Source of the DNA: Hortaea werneckii
Taxonomy: Eukaryota; Ascomycota; Dothideomycetes; Mycosphaerellales; Teratosphaeriaceae
Assembly (NCBI GenBank): GCA_037044905.1
Contig: JBAOKB010000054.1
Coordinates: 186,001 to 250,000 of the forward strand
Reading direction: 5' to 3'
DNA length: 64,000 bases
Part shown: in pieces, positions 11,925-23,403 of the stretch
How positions within the stretch are numbered: the first letter of the stretch is position 1
Layout: the number at the start of each line of letters is the position of its first letter
Notes under the pieces: model-generated
Databases searched by the model: none
The model's input: only the letters and a program-made list of their open reading frames with translations
Told to the model about the DNA's origin: nothing
Translations under genes and position numbers: made by a program

Positions 11925-13764
11925 ATGGCTTTTGATGAAGAGCGGGCGCCGCGTTACGAGGGCGAGGATGTTAGTCCGACCACCGAGCGTGAGCTGAAAG
12001 GATGGTACTTCACAGGACTTGCTGCTGAGATATTTGCCGTCTGCGGTGTCGGTAGGCTTATGGTCTATCTCTAAACGTATTCATACGCTCACATTATATT
12101 AGGTTCATTCGCCCCTGTAACACTAGAACAGCTTGCTCGTGAGAGCGGTGTTCTGAAGTCTGATGGGGTCACGCCTTGCGTGCAACCTAGCGGCGACAGC
12201 AATGCTCAACGCCTAGTGCGTCTGCTCACGCGTGCTGCCGACGAAGGCAGTGATGCAGGGGCATGCGTTGTTCATCCTTTCGGGCGAGAGACTACCACGG
12301 CGAGCTTTGCGATGTACACTTTCTCGGTTGCTGTATTCGTGCAAGCGTTGACATTGGTATCCTTCAGCCCTTTTGCTGACTATGGTATGCCCGTCTGTGT
12401 GTGTCTGTCGCACTTCATCGGCTAATGCGTTGGACGCAGGAACTTATCGCAAGCGTTTTCTCATGACATTTGCTCTTACTGGTGCGAGTGCATGCATGGC
12501 GTTCCTCTTGGTGTGGCCACAGATCTACATCGCCGGCGCCTTTCTCACCATCGTCGGCGTGGTCTGCCTTGGCTGTACCTTTGTGATGCTGAACGCCTAC
12601 CTCCCCTTGCTAGCGGCGAATCATCCTTCTGTGGCCGAAAAGACCTACGAGGATGAGCAAGATGCGAACATGCGTCAACCCAGTGGCAAGTCTACGTCAG
12701 CAGAACTGAAGCTCAGCACGCAAATCTCTTCGAAAGGTGTTGGCCTTGGTTATGCAGCCGCTGTGTCGGTGCAGATACTGAGCATCATACTGCTTGTAAT
12801 GCTGAAGAAACTCAATTTCGCCCGTGAATCGACTCCGCTGAGATGTGTACTGCTCATGGTCGGCATTTACTGGACCTCGCTTACCGTCCCTGGGGCGCTT
12901 TGGTTGAAGAAGCGACCAGGTCCACCTTTGCGAATGGGAGGCAGTCCACGCATGCCATTAGCCGCACGCTATGTTGCGTTTGCGTGGAGCTCACTCTGGA
13001 ATACCCTTAGGACCGCTTTGAAGCTGCGAAATTGCTGGTTATACCTTATTGCCTGGTTCCTGTTGTCAGATGCCGTTGCTACGGTGTCAGGCACAGCCAT
13101 AATGTTCGCCCGTACAGAGTTACAGATGGGAACAATCGCTGTCGCTTTGCTGTCAATCACGTCGACCATGTCGGGAATCGCTGGAGCCTTCTTATGGCCA
13201 AAACTCTCACGGAGATACAACTGGCCAACTAGAAACACCATCATTGCTTGCATGCTAGGCATGGAAATCATCCCTATATACGGAATGATAGGTTTCCTGC
13301 CTCCTATCAAGGCTCTCGGCTGGGGCGGTCTACAGCAGCCCTGGGAGATATATCCTCTGGGCGTTGTGCATGGCTTTGTCATGGGAGGGATTTCGACCTA
13401 TTGTCGCGCTTTCTATGGTGAGCTCATTCCGCCGGGGAGTGAAGCAGCTTTCTACGCGCTATTTGCCATGGTCGACAAAGGCAGTTCCGCCGTTGGGCCT
13501 GCCATTGTAGGCGCTATAGTGGACAGAATCGGAACGATCAGGCCAGCTTTTGTCTTCCTGCTGATTTTGATCGCTCTGCCTATACCGCTCGTGTACTTGG
13601 TAGATGTCGGTAAGGGGCGAGCAGATGCTGTCTCTCTATCCAAATTACTTGGGAACAGCAGCTTATACAATGTTAGGATGGAGGACTATGAGGACCACAG
13701 TGAGCGCGAATCGGAAGCAGCAGAGGGTCTTCTGCACAACGGCGCTGGCCGTGGAGCTATGTGA
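11925..13764 (+). CDS. ATG22: Autophagy-related protein 22 (vacuolar amino acid effluxer)
   Basis: Member of the Atg22 branch of the major facilitator superfamily, which exports amino acids released by autophagic breakdown from the vacuole. Three exons, 11925-12051, 12103-12384 and 12440-13764, with introns of 51 and 55 nt (GTAGGC..TAG and GTATGC..CAG), give an intact 577-residue protein. The N-terminus carries the family motif ELKGWY, then FAPVTLEQLARESGV. About eleven or twelve hydrophobic segments follow, broken by a hydrophilic cytosolic loop near residues 210-245. The C-terminal half has the conserved GFVMGG-x-x-x-YCRAFYGELIPPGSEA segment. Start and both splice phases are consistent throughout, and there are no frame breaks. 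Confidence 0.93.
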
Positions 13765-14730
13765 TCTTGGACCGCAGGCCATGCCCCAAACCACAGCAAC
13801 GCGTCACTCTCTTCAGAGTATTATTGCACACCCTAGAGTATATATGTTCGAACGTCCTTTGCTGAGCCCACCCTGGATACTGTGGAGCGGTCGCCTGTTT
13901 GGTATAATGGACCATTCCCTTCGGGAGAAAGCTCAGACGCAGATGGGCTAACTAGACAGGCGACTTCAGTTAGGCGAAGACCGATCCCATATGAATTGCC
14001 CAATTAAAGCAAACATCTTTCATGACACGCCCCACGGACCCCGCAGTCATGTTCGGTCCGAGGCATCCTACGTCTCTTGTTTCAAGATTCATCAGCAAGT
14101 TGACGCGAAGAAGTGGTAGTTCCTGGAGATCTGTAATATGGCACTGCCCTGGCAAGAAGCGAAACACAAGGTACCTCGTCCCGGCATGCCACGACGACGC
14201 TGCATAGATTAAGTCCCCAGATTCTTCGTCGTCGGGCAAGACAGCTAATGCGTTGGAAAACAGAAGAAGTTTAGACCGTCATAAGCAAGGATATGACAAG
14301 CATTTGGAAAAGTGACCTATCGTTGCCTGTACAAGATCGAGCTTCGTCTAGATCTTGATATCGTACATGTCGTCTCAAATACACAGGGTACATCTGCACT
14401 AGCGAGTACGTACTGTGTAAGGCTACGAATGAGGTCTGCGTGATGAGAAGATTCTGCATATTACCATACCGGATGCAGACCTGGAGTGCATCAGATGGTT
14501 CGCTATGCCAGTATAGCCGCGAGCGACGAAGTGGGCAGCGCCCAGGGAGGATGCGATGTCATTGTGCGATGTATCCAGCATCCATTCGGCACGCTCAAGA
14601 TTCTTTCGCAACAGCATGATATCTTCCACTTCTACAACGTCCCTTCCTCTCTGGTTCTAAGGAATGCACCTGGAGTCCTACGCCGAGGCACATCACACCG
14701 CACTGAGAACTACCCATTTTCTTGACAGTC
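13765..14730. other. Intergenic region with weak minus-strand frames
   Basis: Two minus-strand frames (14629-14423 and 14239-13970, plus one at 14459-14271) read like protein over short stretches, but the spaces between them are too short for normal introns and I recognise no family. I treat the region as intergenic; a small unknown minus-strand gene cannot be excluded. Confidence 0.3.
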
Positions 14731-16198
14731 ATGCCTGGCAACTTTCCCAACGTTGATCCGACCACATGGCCAACACCGAACTATGACGACCCGGTGGAAA
14801 GGACTTGGCTGCTGCCATACGCAGTCGTTCTCGCTGGTGTAAGCACAGTGCTTGTCTTCATCCGCTGGGGACTTAGATTGCGGAAACAAGGAGGTGGTTT
14901 GGGATTGGACGATGTAAAATCTAGCATACAACCCCCTGCGATCAACCAACAACGCGCTGACGGCTCTCCTAGGCAATGCTACTGCCATCGTGGATCCTGC
15001 TCATCTGCTTCACTTTCATCGCCTCATACGCGTCCGGGCAGGATCTGGTCAGTCGACATGTCTGGGACATCCATCCCGACAATTTTGTCAAACTTGCCTT
15101 TGTGAGTTACAGACCTCCCTGCAAGCTGCAAGTACAGTCAATTGTCTAACAAGATGTGCAGACATCTTGGCTGGCCCAAATGACGTTTGCATGGGGCACT
15201 GGATTCGTAAAGATCTCAGTCTTGCTCTTTTACCGCCGAATCCAATCAGGGACCTTCAACCGACCGTGGCTGATTGCCATATACGGCGCAATTGTGTTCA
15301 CAGTCTTATCTACCGTAGTAATGGCCGTGCTACTACTGATCAATTGCCTGCCGACTGAAGCATATTGGATGGTGTATTCGTTCGATTGGCACAAAGATTA
15401 CACCTGCCGTCGTGCCATTTCGGTCAACGCGGTCGCTGGAGGTCTCAGCTTGCTTTCGGACTTGTACTCGGTCGTATTGCCATGTGTAATGCTTCAAGGT
15501 CTCGAGATTTCGAGGAAGCAGAAGATTGGGCTAAACCTTGTCTTCCTCGTGGGCCTCAGTGTCGTCGCGGCTGGGAGTGCGAGGACCTGGGCTTTTTTAC
15601 ATATGCCAAGGACCCAGATGTGTCGTGGTGAGTCGATCAAAGCATATCGACATTATGATTGGACGACTAACACAAGACAAGGTCTGGATACTGGCTGTAC
15701 TTTTGGTCAATTCTTGAATGGAATCTCGGATTGATGTGCGCATGCGCGCCATCGTTACGGGTGCTTGTTCAGCGATATCTGCAGGCGACTAAATCCAGCA
15801 GTCGAGGCCAGACTCCTACACATCCGACGACAGGGGATTCCTATTCGACTGCGCCGAGCTCTCAACAGAAAGGCATTATCCGTTACTCTTCGTTTTCTAT
15901 GACCTCTACAAGAGTGTCTCGGGCGTACAAGCACAAAGACAGCCCATACAACCAATACACGGATGAGGAGTTGCTCATGTCACCTGAGCTAGGCGTATCA
16001 AGCCGAGCACACGCATCGGGCGGCGTCAAGCCGCATCCAGTCGCCGAAGAATACGATTTGCAACTATTTCCCACGATGTAGGTCCGACCGCTTGGAAGAT
16101 AGAGGCCACTGCTGACGCCTGCTTCCAGCTCTCCAGTGGCTGAGAGCCCGACCCCTCAAACAGACACAGAAACGTCAAGCCGGCCGCAGCCTCAATGA
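14731..16198 (+). CDS. Fungal rhodopsin-like seven-helix membrane protein (one frame break)
   Basis: Belongs to the large fungal family of integral membrane proteins with a rhodopsin-like seven-helix domain (the PTH11-related group); no ligand can be named. Five exons: 14731-14913, 14973-15101, 15162-15627, 15682-16077 and 16129-16198, with introns of 51-60 nt, giving about 414 residues after repair. Family landmarks are TWLLPYAVVLAGVSTVLVFIRW (first helix), DFVKLAFTSWLAQ-like sequence, KISVLLFYRRI, a Cys-containing loop around DWHKDYTCRRA, and YWLYFWSILEWNLGLMCACA at the last helix. A serine-rich cytoplasmic tail follows. One T is missing from the T run at 15593-15598; with it the frame reads into YAKDPDVSW and the exon 3 donor at 15628. 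There is no retinal-binding lysine motif of true opsins that I can point to. Confidence 0.82.
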
Positions 16199-16494
16199 AG
16201 AGGACGACGAGTGATACATACTTCGAAATTCCTTGAGGATAATCACCGTGTACCCTAGCAGCCTGTACACACCATGTACTGATACTATCTCTATCCGGTT
16301 TCCGTCTCGTCCATTATGTGCAGTCAGACATGAAGGTGCCAAAGGGTCATCCGTTAAATGATCTTTATCTATTAAATATGGTTATAAAACAGTCTATCTG
16401 TATACATCCTTCGCGCTGAGGATTCGACAAACCAATTACCCTCCCTTTCCTCGCAGAAACTAGCACGACAAAGCTGACTTAATACCCGTGCTTC

Positions 16495-17457
16495 CTACAA
16501 CCTCGCTCTGAACTGTTTGTTCTCGTCCTTCACCGGCTCCGCCTCACCATATCGGTCCACGGCTTCGGGTTTGCCGGCATTCTTGCTCTTCTTAGGCGCA
16601 CTGTGGTAGCCACCCTTCACATTATCCGTGTTCACCACCGCTCCCGACTCGTCGCGCTGGATGCCCAACTCCATTAGTTTGGCGAACACTTTGGCGAAAT
16701 CGGCGTAGAAACGGTCCTTGTCCTTCGCATACAGCTCGACCCACGGCTTGAAGCTCGGATCTGATAGCAGCGCCAGGTCGGTCGGCAACATCATCAGCTC
16801 CTCGTCCATGTCCTCGTCGTAGTGCACGAACTGCCTCACGCCGTTCTCCAACGTCTTCTCCTTCCAGTTTAGAGAGATCATCAGCTTGAAGTACGTGTTG
16901 CTGAATCTCGTCGGGTTGTTAACCCATGCGCCATGGAACCCAGACCGATCGCTATGACACCTGCCCAGGTTGTGTGCGCCAGATAGTGCCACAATTTCCT
17001 GGTCCGTAAAGCCCATCCGGTAGAATATGAAGCGGATGTGATCTGCTCCTTGCGCGCCGTCTGGGAGTCTGCCTCGTGGCGGCAGCTTGCTGTCATCTAC
17101 GAAGTCCGTCCTACCAGGTCTCCACTCGATCGTTGGCCCGTCCATTTGCTTCACAGCCTCGACGCCCGCGAGGGTCCAGAGGTCTGAGTACGTTATCCAG
17201 TTGTGCTTCTGTTTGATGGGCTCGAGGAAGACGCGGGCATGTTGGAGGCCGGCGTTGGCAGGGTCGCCTCCTTCCGCTTCGTATCTCATGCCAGCGCCAT
17301 TTGAGCCACCGGTGTCTGATTCGGCGTCGTAGGTACCGGCGGAGTGCCAGGCGAGTCGGACGAGGACAGGGCCAGCCGATCCATCATCGTACTCGGGTTG
17401 CTTGAGGAGGGCGGCGATGTCTTGCCGGACGGCGTTGTAGTCACCTGGTTGGCTCAT
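16495..17457 (-). CDS. Cytosolic class I haem peroxidase (cytochrome c peroxidase-like)
   Basis: Intronless, intact, 320 residues. It is a class I plant/fungal-type haem peroxidase that reduces hydrogen peroxide. The distal active site RLAWHSAG gives Arg34, Trp37 and His38. The proximal haem ligand lies in VALSGAHNLGRCH near residue 160, and the Trp of SGFHGAW near 180 corresponds to the radical-forming Trp of cytochrome c peroxidase and ascorbate peroxidase. The protein begins MSQPGDYNAV with no mitochondrial presequence, unlike yeast Ccp1, so it fits the 'putative haem-binding peroxidase' branch of ascomycetes and is probably cytosolic. The C-terminal tail is Lys-rich. The electron donor cannot be told from sequence. 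Confidence 0.92.
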   Translation of the reverse strand: MSQPGDYNAVRQDIAALLKQPEYDDGSAGPVLVRLAWHSAGTYDAESDTGGSNGAGMRYEAEGGDPANAGLQHARVFLEPIKQKHNWITYSDLWTLAGVEAVKQMDGPTIEWRPGRTDFVDDSKLPPRGRLPDGAQGADHIRFIFYRMGFTDQEIVALSGAHNLGRCHSDRSGFHGAWVNNPTRFSNTYFKLMISLNWKEKTLENGVRQFVHYDEDMDEELMMLPTDLALLSDPSFKPWVELYAKDKDRFYADFAKVFAKLMELGIQRDESGAVVNTDNVKGGYHSAPKKSKNAGKPEAVDRYGEAEPVKDENKQFRARL

Positions 17458-18765
17458 GATGTCTGCAGAATGAAACGCTTATGTCTAATAAAACGGCTAT
17501 TCTTCTGTACAAAGGCAAGTAAAAGAGGGAGGGAAAAGAGTAAAAGGGATATTTGGTGTCAAACACCGAGGATGTCTATGCTTATCGTCATGGCCAGGGC
17601 GCCGCTATCAGAAGCCATTACCGACCGAGTCCGCATCAGCCGAGCGCCTCGGTTCGCAGGTATTTTCTCATATCAGTATTTTACGGAAAGCCATGAATAT
17701 GTGCCAGGCTTTGAAGGGCTTTGATGATGGCAAGGACGAAAATGTGGAAAAGTTATGGTGTCATACCGGGAATAGACTTCGGTACATGTCGGGATCTCCT
17801 TCCCAGGAACAGGCATGGCGTCGCGATGAGGCTCAATTTGACATGAACGCCGAGGCTTGCCTGCAAAATTATTTAACAGCACGCCGAGCAGATGAAATTA
17901 GGAAAAGGGTAGAAAAAGGTGTTGGCCTTTTTCAGCCTTACGGCTTCACCACTTGCCGCATTGCGATGGTTGTAAGAATGGAGCGCGGCAGTTGTTGAGG
18001 TGGTGCCATTATCTCTGTATCTTCCTTTAGGAGGTGGCGAGTACACTGATCTTTCACGTTATCCCTACTTTGTGCCATGGACCCTCTCGACGCAGCAGAA
18101 AGTACGATATATCAAAAGATTCAGGTTCACCATTGTCCCCTTCCACGACCCGAAGGCTCGATTGAAAAAGATTTAAATGGCACCCTGTGCTGGTGTCAAG
18201 ACAGCTCTTTACTCGTACTCCATTGCCTTTGAACGTCTCGGGATGAATATAAGCCCTTTCCGTTCAGACGTTCGAGTTATCAATCGCGCAGCTGGCACTG
18301 CAGTATCAGTGGGTGGCTTTTCCAGGCAAGATGAAGTGGTTGAGTCCTGATGCTTCCTGGCTGCGACCGCACGGCGCGGTGCGTGGTTACTGTTCGACTG
18401 TGTCCTACGCCGACAGCACGAACACGACTCGTGTTGCATTTGACAGTCCGTTTATTGGCCAAGCATTGCTTATGTTAGACACGTCTGTTGCTGCTCGACT
18501 CCCCGTCTTATTTGGTGAGCAAAAGGTTTCCAGATCGCGGCGAAGTTGGAAGGCGCGAGCCACAAATGGCAACGATACGGGTCAACACAGAAATCAAGTC
18601 AGTTCCGGGACTCTTCGACTTCTAGACGCCTTTGAAGACACACGTCTGGTCGACACTCAGACAACGTTTCTTAGAGTTGGCATTATCTAGTAAATCCTTT
18701 TGAATGCCGCATGTTCCTCAACAACATTTCATCTACTCAGAGGCAGTGCCACTGATCCTAGTCCG
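17458..18765. other. Intergenic region
   Basis: About 1.3 kb between the peroxidase start and the small unknown gene. Short open frames on both strands (for example 18313-18690 plus) show no family resemblance or sensible splicing. I see nothing supportable beyond promoters. Confidence 0.4.
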
Positions 18766-19399
18766 ATGGAGGAAGCGCTGGTCTGTGAAGCGGATGTAAC
18801 AAAGAGAGACGATGCCGTAAAGAGCGTAAGTACTTGTTTCGGTCTTGCCGCTCACCTACTGTCGCCCCTCTTACAGCGAATTGGTCAGCCACACAGGTTA
18901 CCTTGAGATCCTGCTGCAGAAAACTTATCTGTTATTGCAGGTCTCTCAGGTCCGAGAGTTGATAGTCGAGCCAAGACCGCGTCTCTTCGATGCAAGCGAC
19001 CCTAGACACTTTGACTGCCTGCCGATGCCGCCTGACGTACTCGCCACAATCATGAAAAACGACCTCAGCCTCGCCACGCAACGATACCACGCAGTACCTA
19101 CGAACACCAAAGGCTTGCTCATGCTCGGTCAACACGCCGATAGGTTCTACCACTTCTGTCTCCAGCCGGCTGAAAGACGACTTCATGTGGCGACTGACGG
19201 TACCCATCCCATCTTGAATGTTCGGGGTGGAAACTCTACAGCTGTCCTGGACTTTTTCCATCCTGCTCCCGCGGCGAAACACGTTGTACTGGTGCGGAAG
19301 CAGTATGCTGCACTGGAAGCAGCTTATAAGGAGTTGGAATGCACGTTGCGGTGTGGGGAGAGTGATGATGATGACATGTGCTCGAAGCACAACGAGTAG
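18766..19399 (+). CDS. Hypothetical protein, two exons
   Basis: I do not recognise this. An ATG at 18766 followed by a GTAAGT donor at 18826 and a CAG acceptor ending at 18940 joins 18766-18825 to 18941-19399 in frame, giving about 172 residues with no stop in between. The product is soluble-looking, with Pro- and His-containing loops, an AALEAAYKELE helix-like stretch near the C-terminus and an acidic DDDD run. No signal peptide or membrane span. An in-frame ATG at 18700 would extend it by 22 residues. A longer antisense frame (19561-18932) covers the same DNA and is less convincing because it lacks splice support. Confidence 0.35.
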
Positions 19400-19952
19400 G
19401 TTGAATGGGTCAGGAAGGCGGCAGGAGATGTTCATGTCTAGCGGACGGCCAGCATCCCGGTTGTGTAAGGCATATTCAAGCTTCTGGGGGGAAGCAGACA
19501 TGCACCAGAGCATTCCGCATTCGAAACAATGAGAGGGTAGTAGAATGTGATATGTAGGCAATCAATACTGCACTATTCTACAAGTGACCCGAAGGCGTCT
19601 CGACCTTAATCCGTCATGGTTCGGATTCTCTCATCTTATATCCGACAGCTCGGCTGCACTTTCACCGACGAGACCCCCAAACTCGAACCCCCCACCTTGT
19701 TACCCCACCATGGGCACTGCCCCAGTGTACTTTCGTTCGCCGAACGACGGCTGGATGTGGGCAACTGTGCCGGATGGCCCCAATGGAGGTCCAGATGGTG
19801 CCCCCGTGGTTCAAATGGTAATAGTAGAGGTTCAACCTTTGTGATCTTCCATCACAGTCTCTCATTGCTGTTCCCAGTGTGTCTCTCATAAGCTCCTCAT
19901 TACAACAGCTTACAAGACCATCCTATCACTCAAGGCCTTCACACGTCAACAC

Positions 19953-21069
19953 ATGTCCCTCCCAGACCGCACGATGAACGGCAGCAGAGGAGCTCAGGCG
20001 TCGCCGCCGCCGCAGGGCATCTACGTCCCTGTGCCGACCTTCTTCGCCGGAGAGGGCACCGCCAGCTACGATCCGGTCACGCCCCTCTCGACACCAAGAC
20101 GCAATCAGAGCACTCCCTGTTCCTTGTACGTGGCGGTATCAAGGGTCTTGTGATCCTCGGAAGCTCAGGCGAGGCTATCTTCCTCCGGAACAAGGAGAGG
20201 AACGAGCTCATCTCAAGCCAAAGAAAGACGCTCGATGAGAATGGATACAAGGACAGACCGATCATTGCTGGCACCGCTACCCAGCAGATCGACGACACGG
20301 TAGAGATGATCAAGGAGAGCAAGGATGCAGGCGCAGAGTACGCCATGGTTCTCGGCCCAGGCTACTTCGCTCCTAGCACCAGTCAGCAGGGCATTCAGAA
20401 GTGGTTCGAGGCGGTTGCGGATAGGTCTGTACTGCCAGTCATGATGTGAGTTCTCCTGTATCGGCAAATAGGCTTGAGCAACAAGCAGCAGCTGACTGGG
20501 TACCCAGCTACCACTACCCAGGCGTGACGAACAACTTGCAGATTACACCTGCCACCTTTGAGAAGCTGGCCGCGCACCCGAACATCGTAGGCACGAAACT
20601 GTCTCATGGCATGATCGATGACCAGACGCTCATTGCGGCCTCCCCGCGTATTGACCACGACCACTTCTACGTCTTCACCGGCCTGGGTCAGAACCTCCTA
20701 CCGGTGCTGACCATCGGAGGCGTGGCTGCGATCGACGGCTTAGCTGGCATCTTCCCTCGCATCGTCGTGCGACTGTTCCGTCTCTACAACGACAGCGCAG
20801 CAAAGGGGACCACTAAGGAGGACATCAAAGCCATGCGGGACCTGCAGTTCCGCATCTGCGAGGGCGAGAAGATCGTCGCCAAATGGGCTGTGATTGGCAT
20901 TAAGGAGGCCCTTGCACGGATGTGGGGCCTGGGCAGCAAGACAGGTGGCCGTCTGCCGCTTGCTGGGGGGTTTGAGGGCGGTGACGAGGAGTGGAAGAAG
21001 TGGGAGAAGACCTTCCAAGGGCTGAAAGAGCTGGAAGAACAGTTCAAGGCTGAGGGCAAGGAGGGCTGA
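19953..21069 (+). CDS. Dihydrodipicolinate synthase-family aldolase (one frame break)
   Basis: Class I (Schiff base) aldolase of the DapA/N-acetylneuraminate lyase superfamily; fungal members include 2-keto-3-deoxy sugar acid aldolases and 4-hydroxy-2-oxoglutarate aldolase types. Exons 19953-20445 and 20508-21069, with an intron of 62 nt (GTGAGT..CAG), give about 351 residues after repair. Visible landmarks are GIYVPVPTFF at the N-terminus, then GLVILGSSGEA (the substrate-carboxylate GSSGE loop). The YHYPGVTN motif carries the conserved catalytic Tyr, and VGTKLSHG carries the likely Schiff-base Lys. One base is missing around 20082-20090; the frame then resumes at DTKTQSEHSLF. The KLSHG motif resembles the D-galacturonate-pathway aldolase GaaC/LGA1 more than bacterial DapA, but the substrate is an inference. 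The last 60 residues are charged. Confidence 0.82.
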
Positions 21070-23403
21070 TGTGGTTCTTTAGATTGCGTACAATGTAGTC
21101 GTGAACACTTTTGGCAGCCCAATCTCATCCAACTCATGTGGGAAGGTTGTACGTATCATCTGACAGTTATAGCAGGTGCTATTGTATGAGCGATTCTTTG
21201 AAGTCTGTATCTCGAGACCTTGATGCTGCCGGAAGACCTGCTGAAACTCTCACTTTTGAGACAGCCGACAGTCGAGCAGCTCAGCAAGGCACTTGCAACA
21301 CATTCGGTATCGCTCCTGTCTATGGTGTCCCAAACGCGGAAGTCGAGCGGAAGTTTCGCATCATCATCATCATCAGCCTGCTTGATGCTCGTCCCGGGAA
21401 CAAGCAAATACGAGCCCACAATGGGAAGATCGTGGGCCAGGCCAACATGAACTCGCATATGCAGCGAAGTGGGGGATGACTTAGTCAACGCATGCCTATC
21501 TGACCACACTTGTCCCCTCTAAGTAGGTCTTTGCCAGTATTCGCCGAGTGCCGTCTTCGGGACTTTCGGGCAAATTCTCTTCAGTTCGGGTGGTGTCAAT
21601 AAATACGTTGTGATGGTGAGCGCCTGGGTTGAGCGCTGGCGTGCGAAAACGGGTGAAACGTATTGATGGGAAGTAGTGTGGATTCTACGTGCACGACAAC
21701 TTGTAACGGGCGTTCCTGCCGCTGCCGGCAGTGGCAATAGAGCGCACGTGGATGTAGTTACTACTAGACAAGCCAACGGTGTTGTGTGCCAGCCTTCTCT
21801 TCTCCACAGCGGCAGACCCTTCGCTGCGAGTGTGGAGATGGCTAGGGTTTGTTTGCGAAGGCCGATTAACCTTAGCAGATTCTCGGCGAAGCGCTCCGGG
21901 GTTTAATAATCGCTCGGCGAGGGCAGGGTCCGATGTCACGCTGTGTAGGACGATGGAGCCGTTGAGTAAAAGGATGCAGCTGCCGCGATGAGACCGCTGT
22001 GGCCTTGCGAGCGACATCCAGAGAGAGGGTGTGGACGTCATCTCGTCAAGTAGTTGCTAGATACATTGCGACATACCTCATTCTTACTTGCTAAAGCAGG
22101 TCGGGCGAAGAAGTCAGCTCGCAGTAGTCGGGAGCTCCAGATGAGGGAATTGGGTGTGAGAGTTTGGCGCTGCAGGCGAGCTTGCAACGCCGTCTCTCGT
22201 CAAACAGTTCTGGACAGTCGCTAGTGGAGGATCGACTCTGATCAGTGCTTCGAAACAACACGCAATCGGCGGGCCGAGTCGTATGCGGTCCTGTTGATGA
22301 CGGGCATGACCGATCTCGTTATCCTTTCTTCCTTGATCCCTGCCCGACACGGCGCTCGGCAGCAAAGCACAAGTGGACTTCATGCGCCCACGCTGAACAC
22401 TGCGGCATTATTTTCACATGCCAGCAAAGAGGAAGAAATTTTTCGCCCAGTGGAGCTATACCAGTTTCTGGGAAAGGAAGCATGTCTCATCAAGGATTGA
22501 TGCTGAGGGTGTGAGGAGGCCCCCAGTCAGGTCAGAAGTCCTGTTCTAGCCGAAGCCAACGTAAAAGTCCTGGCAGGTTTTCGCTATCTACCTACAGCTA
22601 CGTACCCCTCTCGTCATGCATGAGCAGCAGTAGTAGAGTAGTGTGTACCCTCCTGCATGCAGTAGAGCTGCATACGCCCATTGCAGCAATCCGGCAAAGT
22701 TCGTTGCTGCACCTTCGCGAGGTGGCTGCGTGATCGTATCGACCGTATCTCGAACAAATCGGTTCGGGGAATGGGCTCAACTGGCAACGTCTCGTGATTT
22801 TCCCGTACATTATTAACGCTCACTCTCTCGGTATACGGAGAAGAAGTTTTGAGGGTTCCCTGACGGTCGTCGCCTTCAACTCTCCGCCCCACCTGGAACA
22901 ATTTCACGCCTGTAGATCGGCCGGCTGCAAGTAAGCGAAGTGACGCACCTGCAGCACATGACGCTCGGAAACCAACGAGATGGGGATTGGAAAAAAAATG
23001 CAGGTACATCAATTCCGCGTGACAGATGCCAATGATATAGGTTCAAGAGTTTCGATTGCTCGCCTGATCTGCCCCTGCTCAACGTAGCAGGACGTATTAT
23101 ACAAACGCTCAAAAAAAAAAAAAATGCACAATGCGTCGTCAAGCTTCAGTCCGCCCATATGCACATCCCATCCAGTTGTCCATAGAGCCCCAGCTGATAT
23201 CTGTCGCCGGTGAAGCTCCAACTTTTTGCACCCATATGCGCCACGCCGAATCGCCGAATCAGAATTACTGTTGAACTCGAGAATTACAGCTTTTCCAAAG
23301 TGTAGCAGATGATGAGATTGCTCGGTGCCGCATCTACCTCTATAAGCTCCGCTGAAGTAAAGTCGAAACGATGTCTGGGTATCGAGAGCATCAAAGAAAG
23401 TCA
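21070..23403. other. 2.3-kb intergenic region
   Basis: Lies between the 3' ends of two convergent genes. The minus-strand frame of the glycosyltransferase reads on through its last intron to 23009, which I take as chance read-through. An A run at 23109-23123 lies in it. I recognise no coding sequence, repeat family or RNA gene. Confidence 0.4.

Noticed and set aside
18932..19561. 209-codon minus-strand open frame
   Set aside because: Antisense to the better-supported spliced gene 18766-19399, with no family resemblance or splice support.
23009..23403. Read-through C-terminal extension of the glycosyltransferase
   Set aside because: A clean 55-nt intron leads instead into a family-typical C-terminus and stop at 23404.
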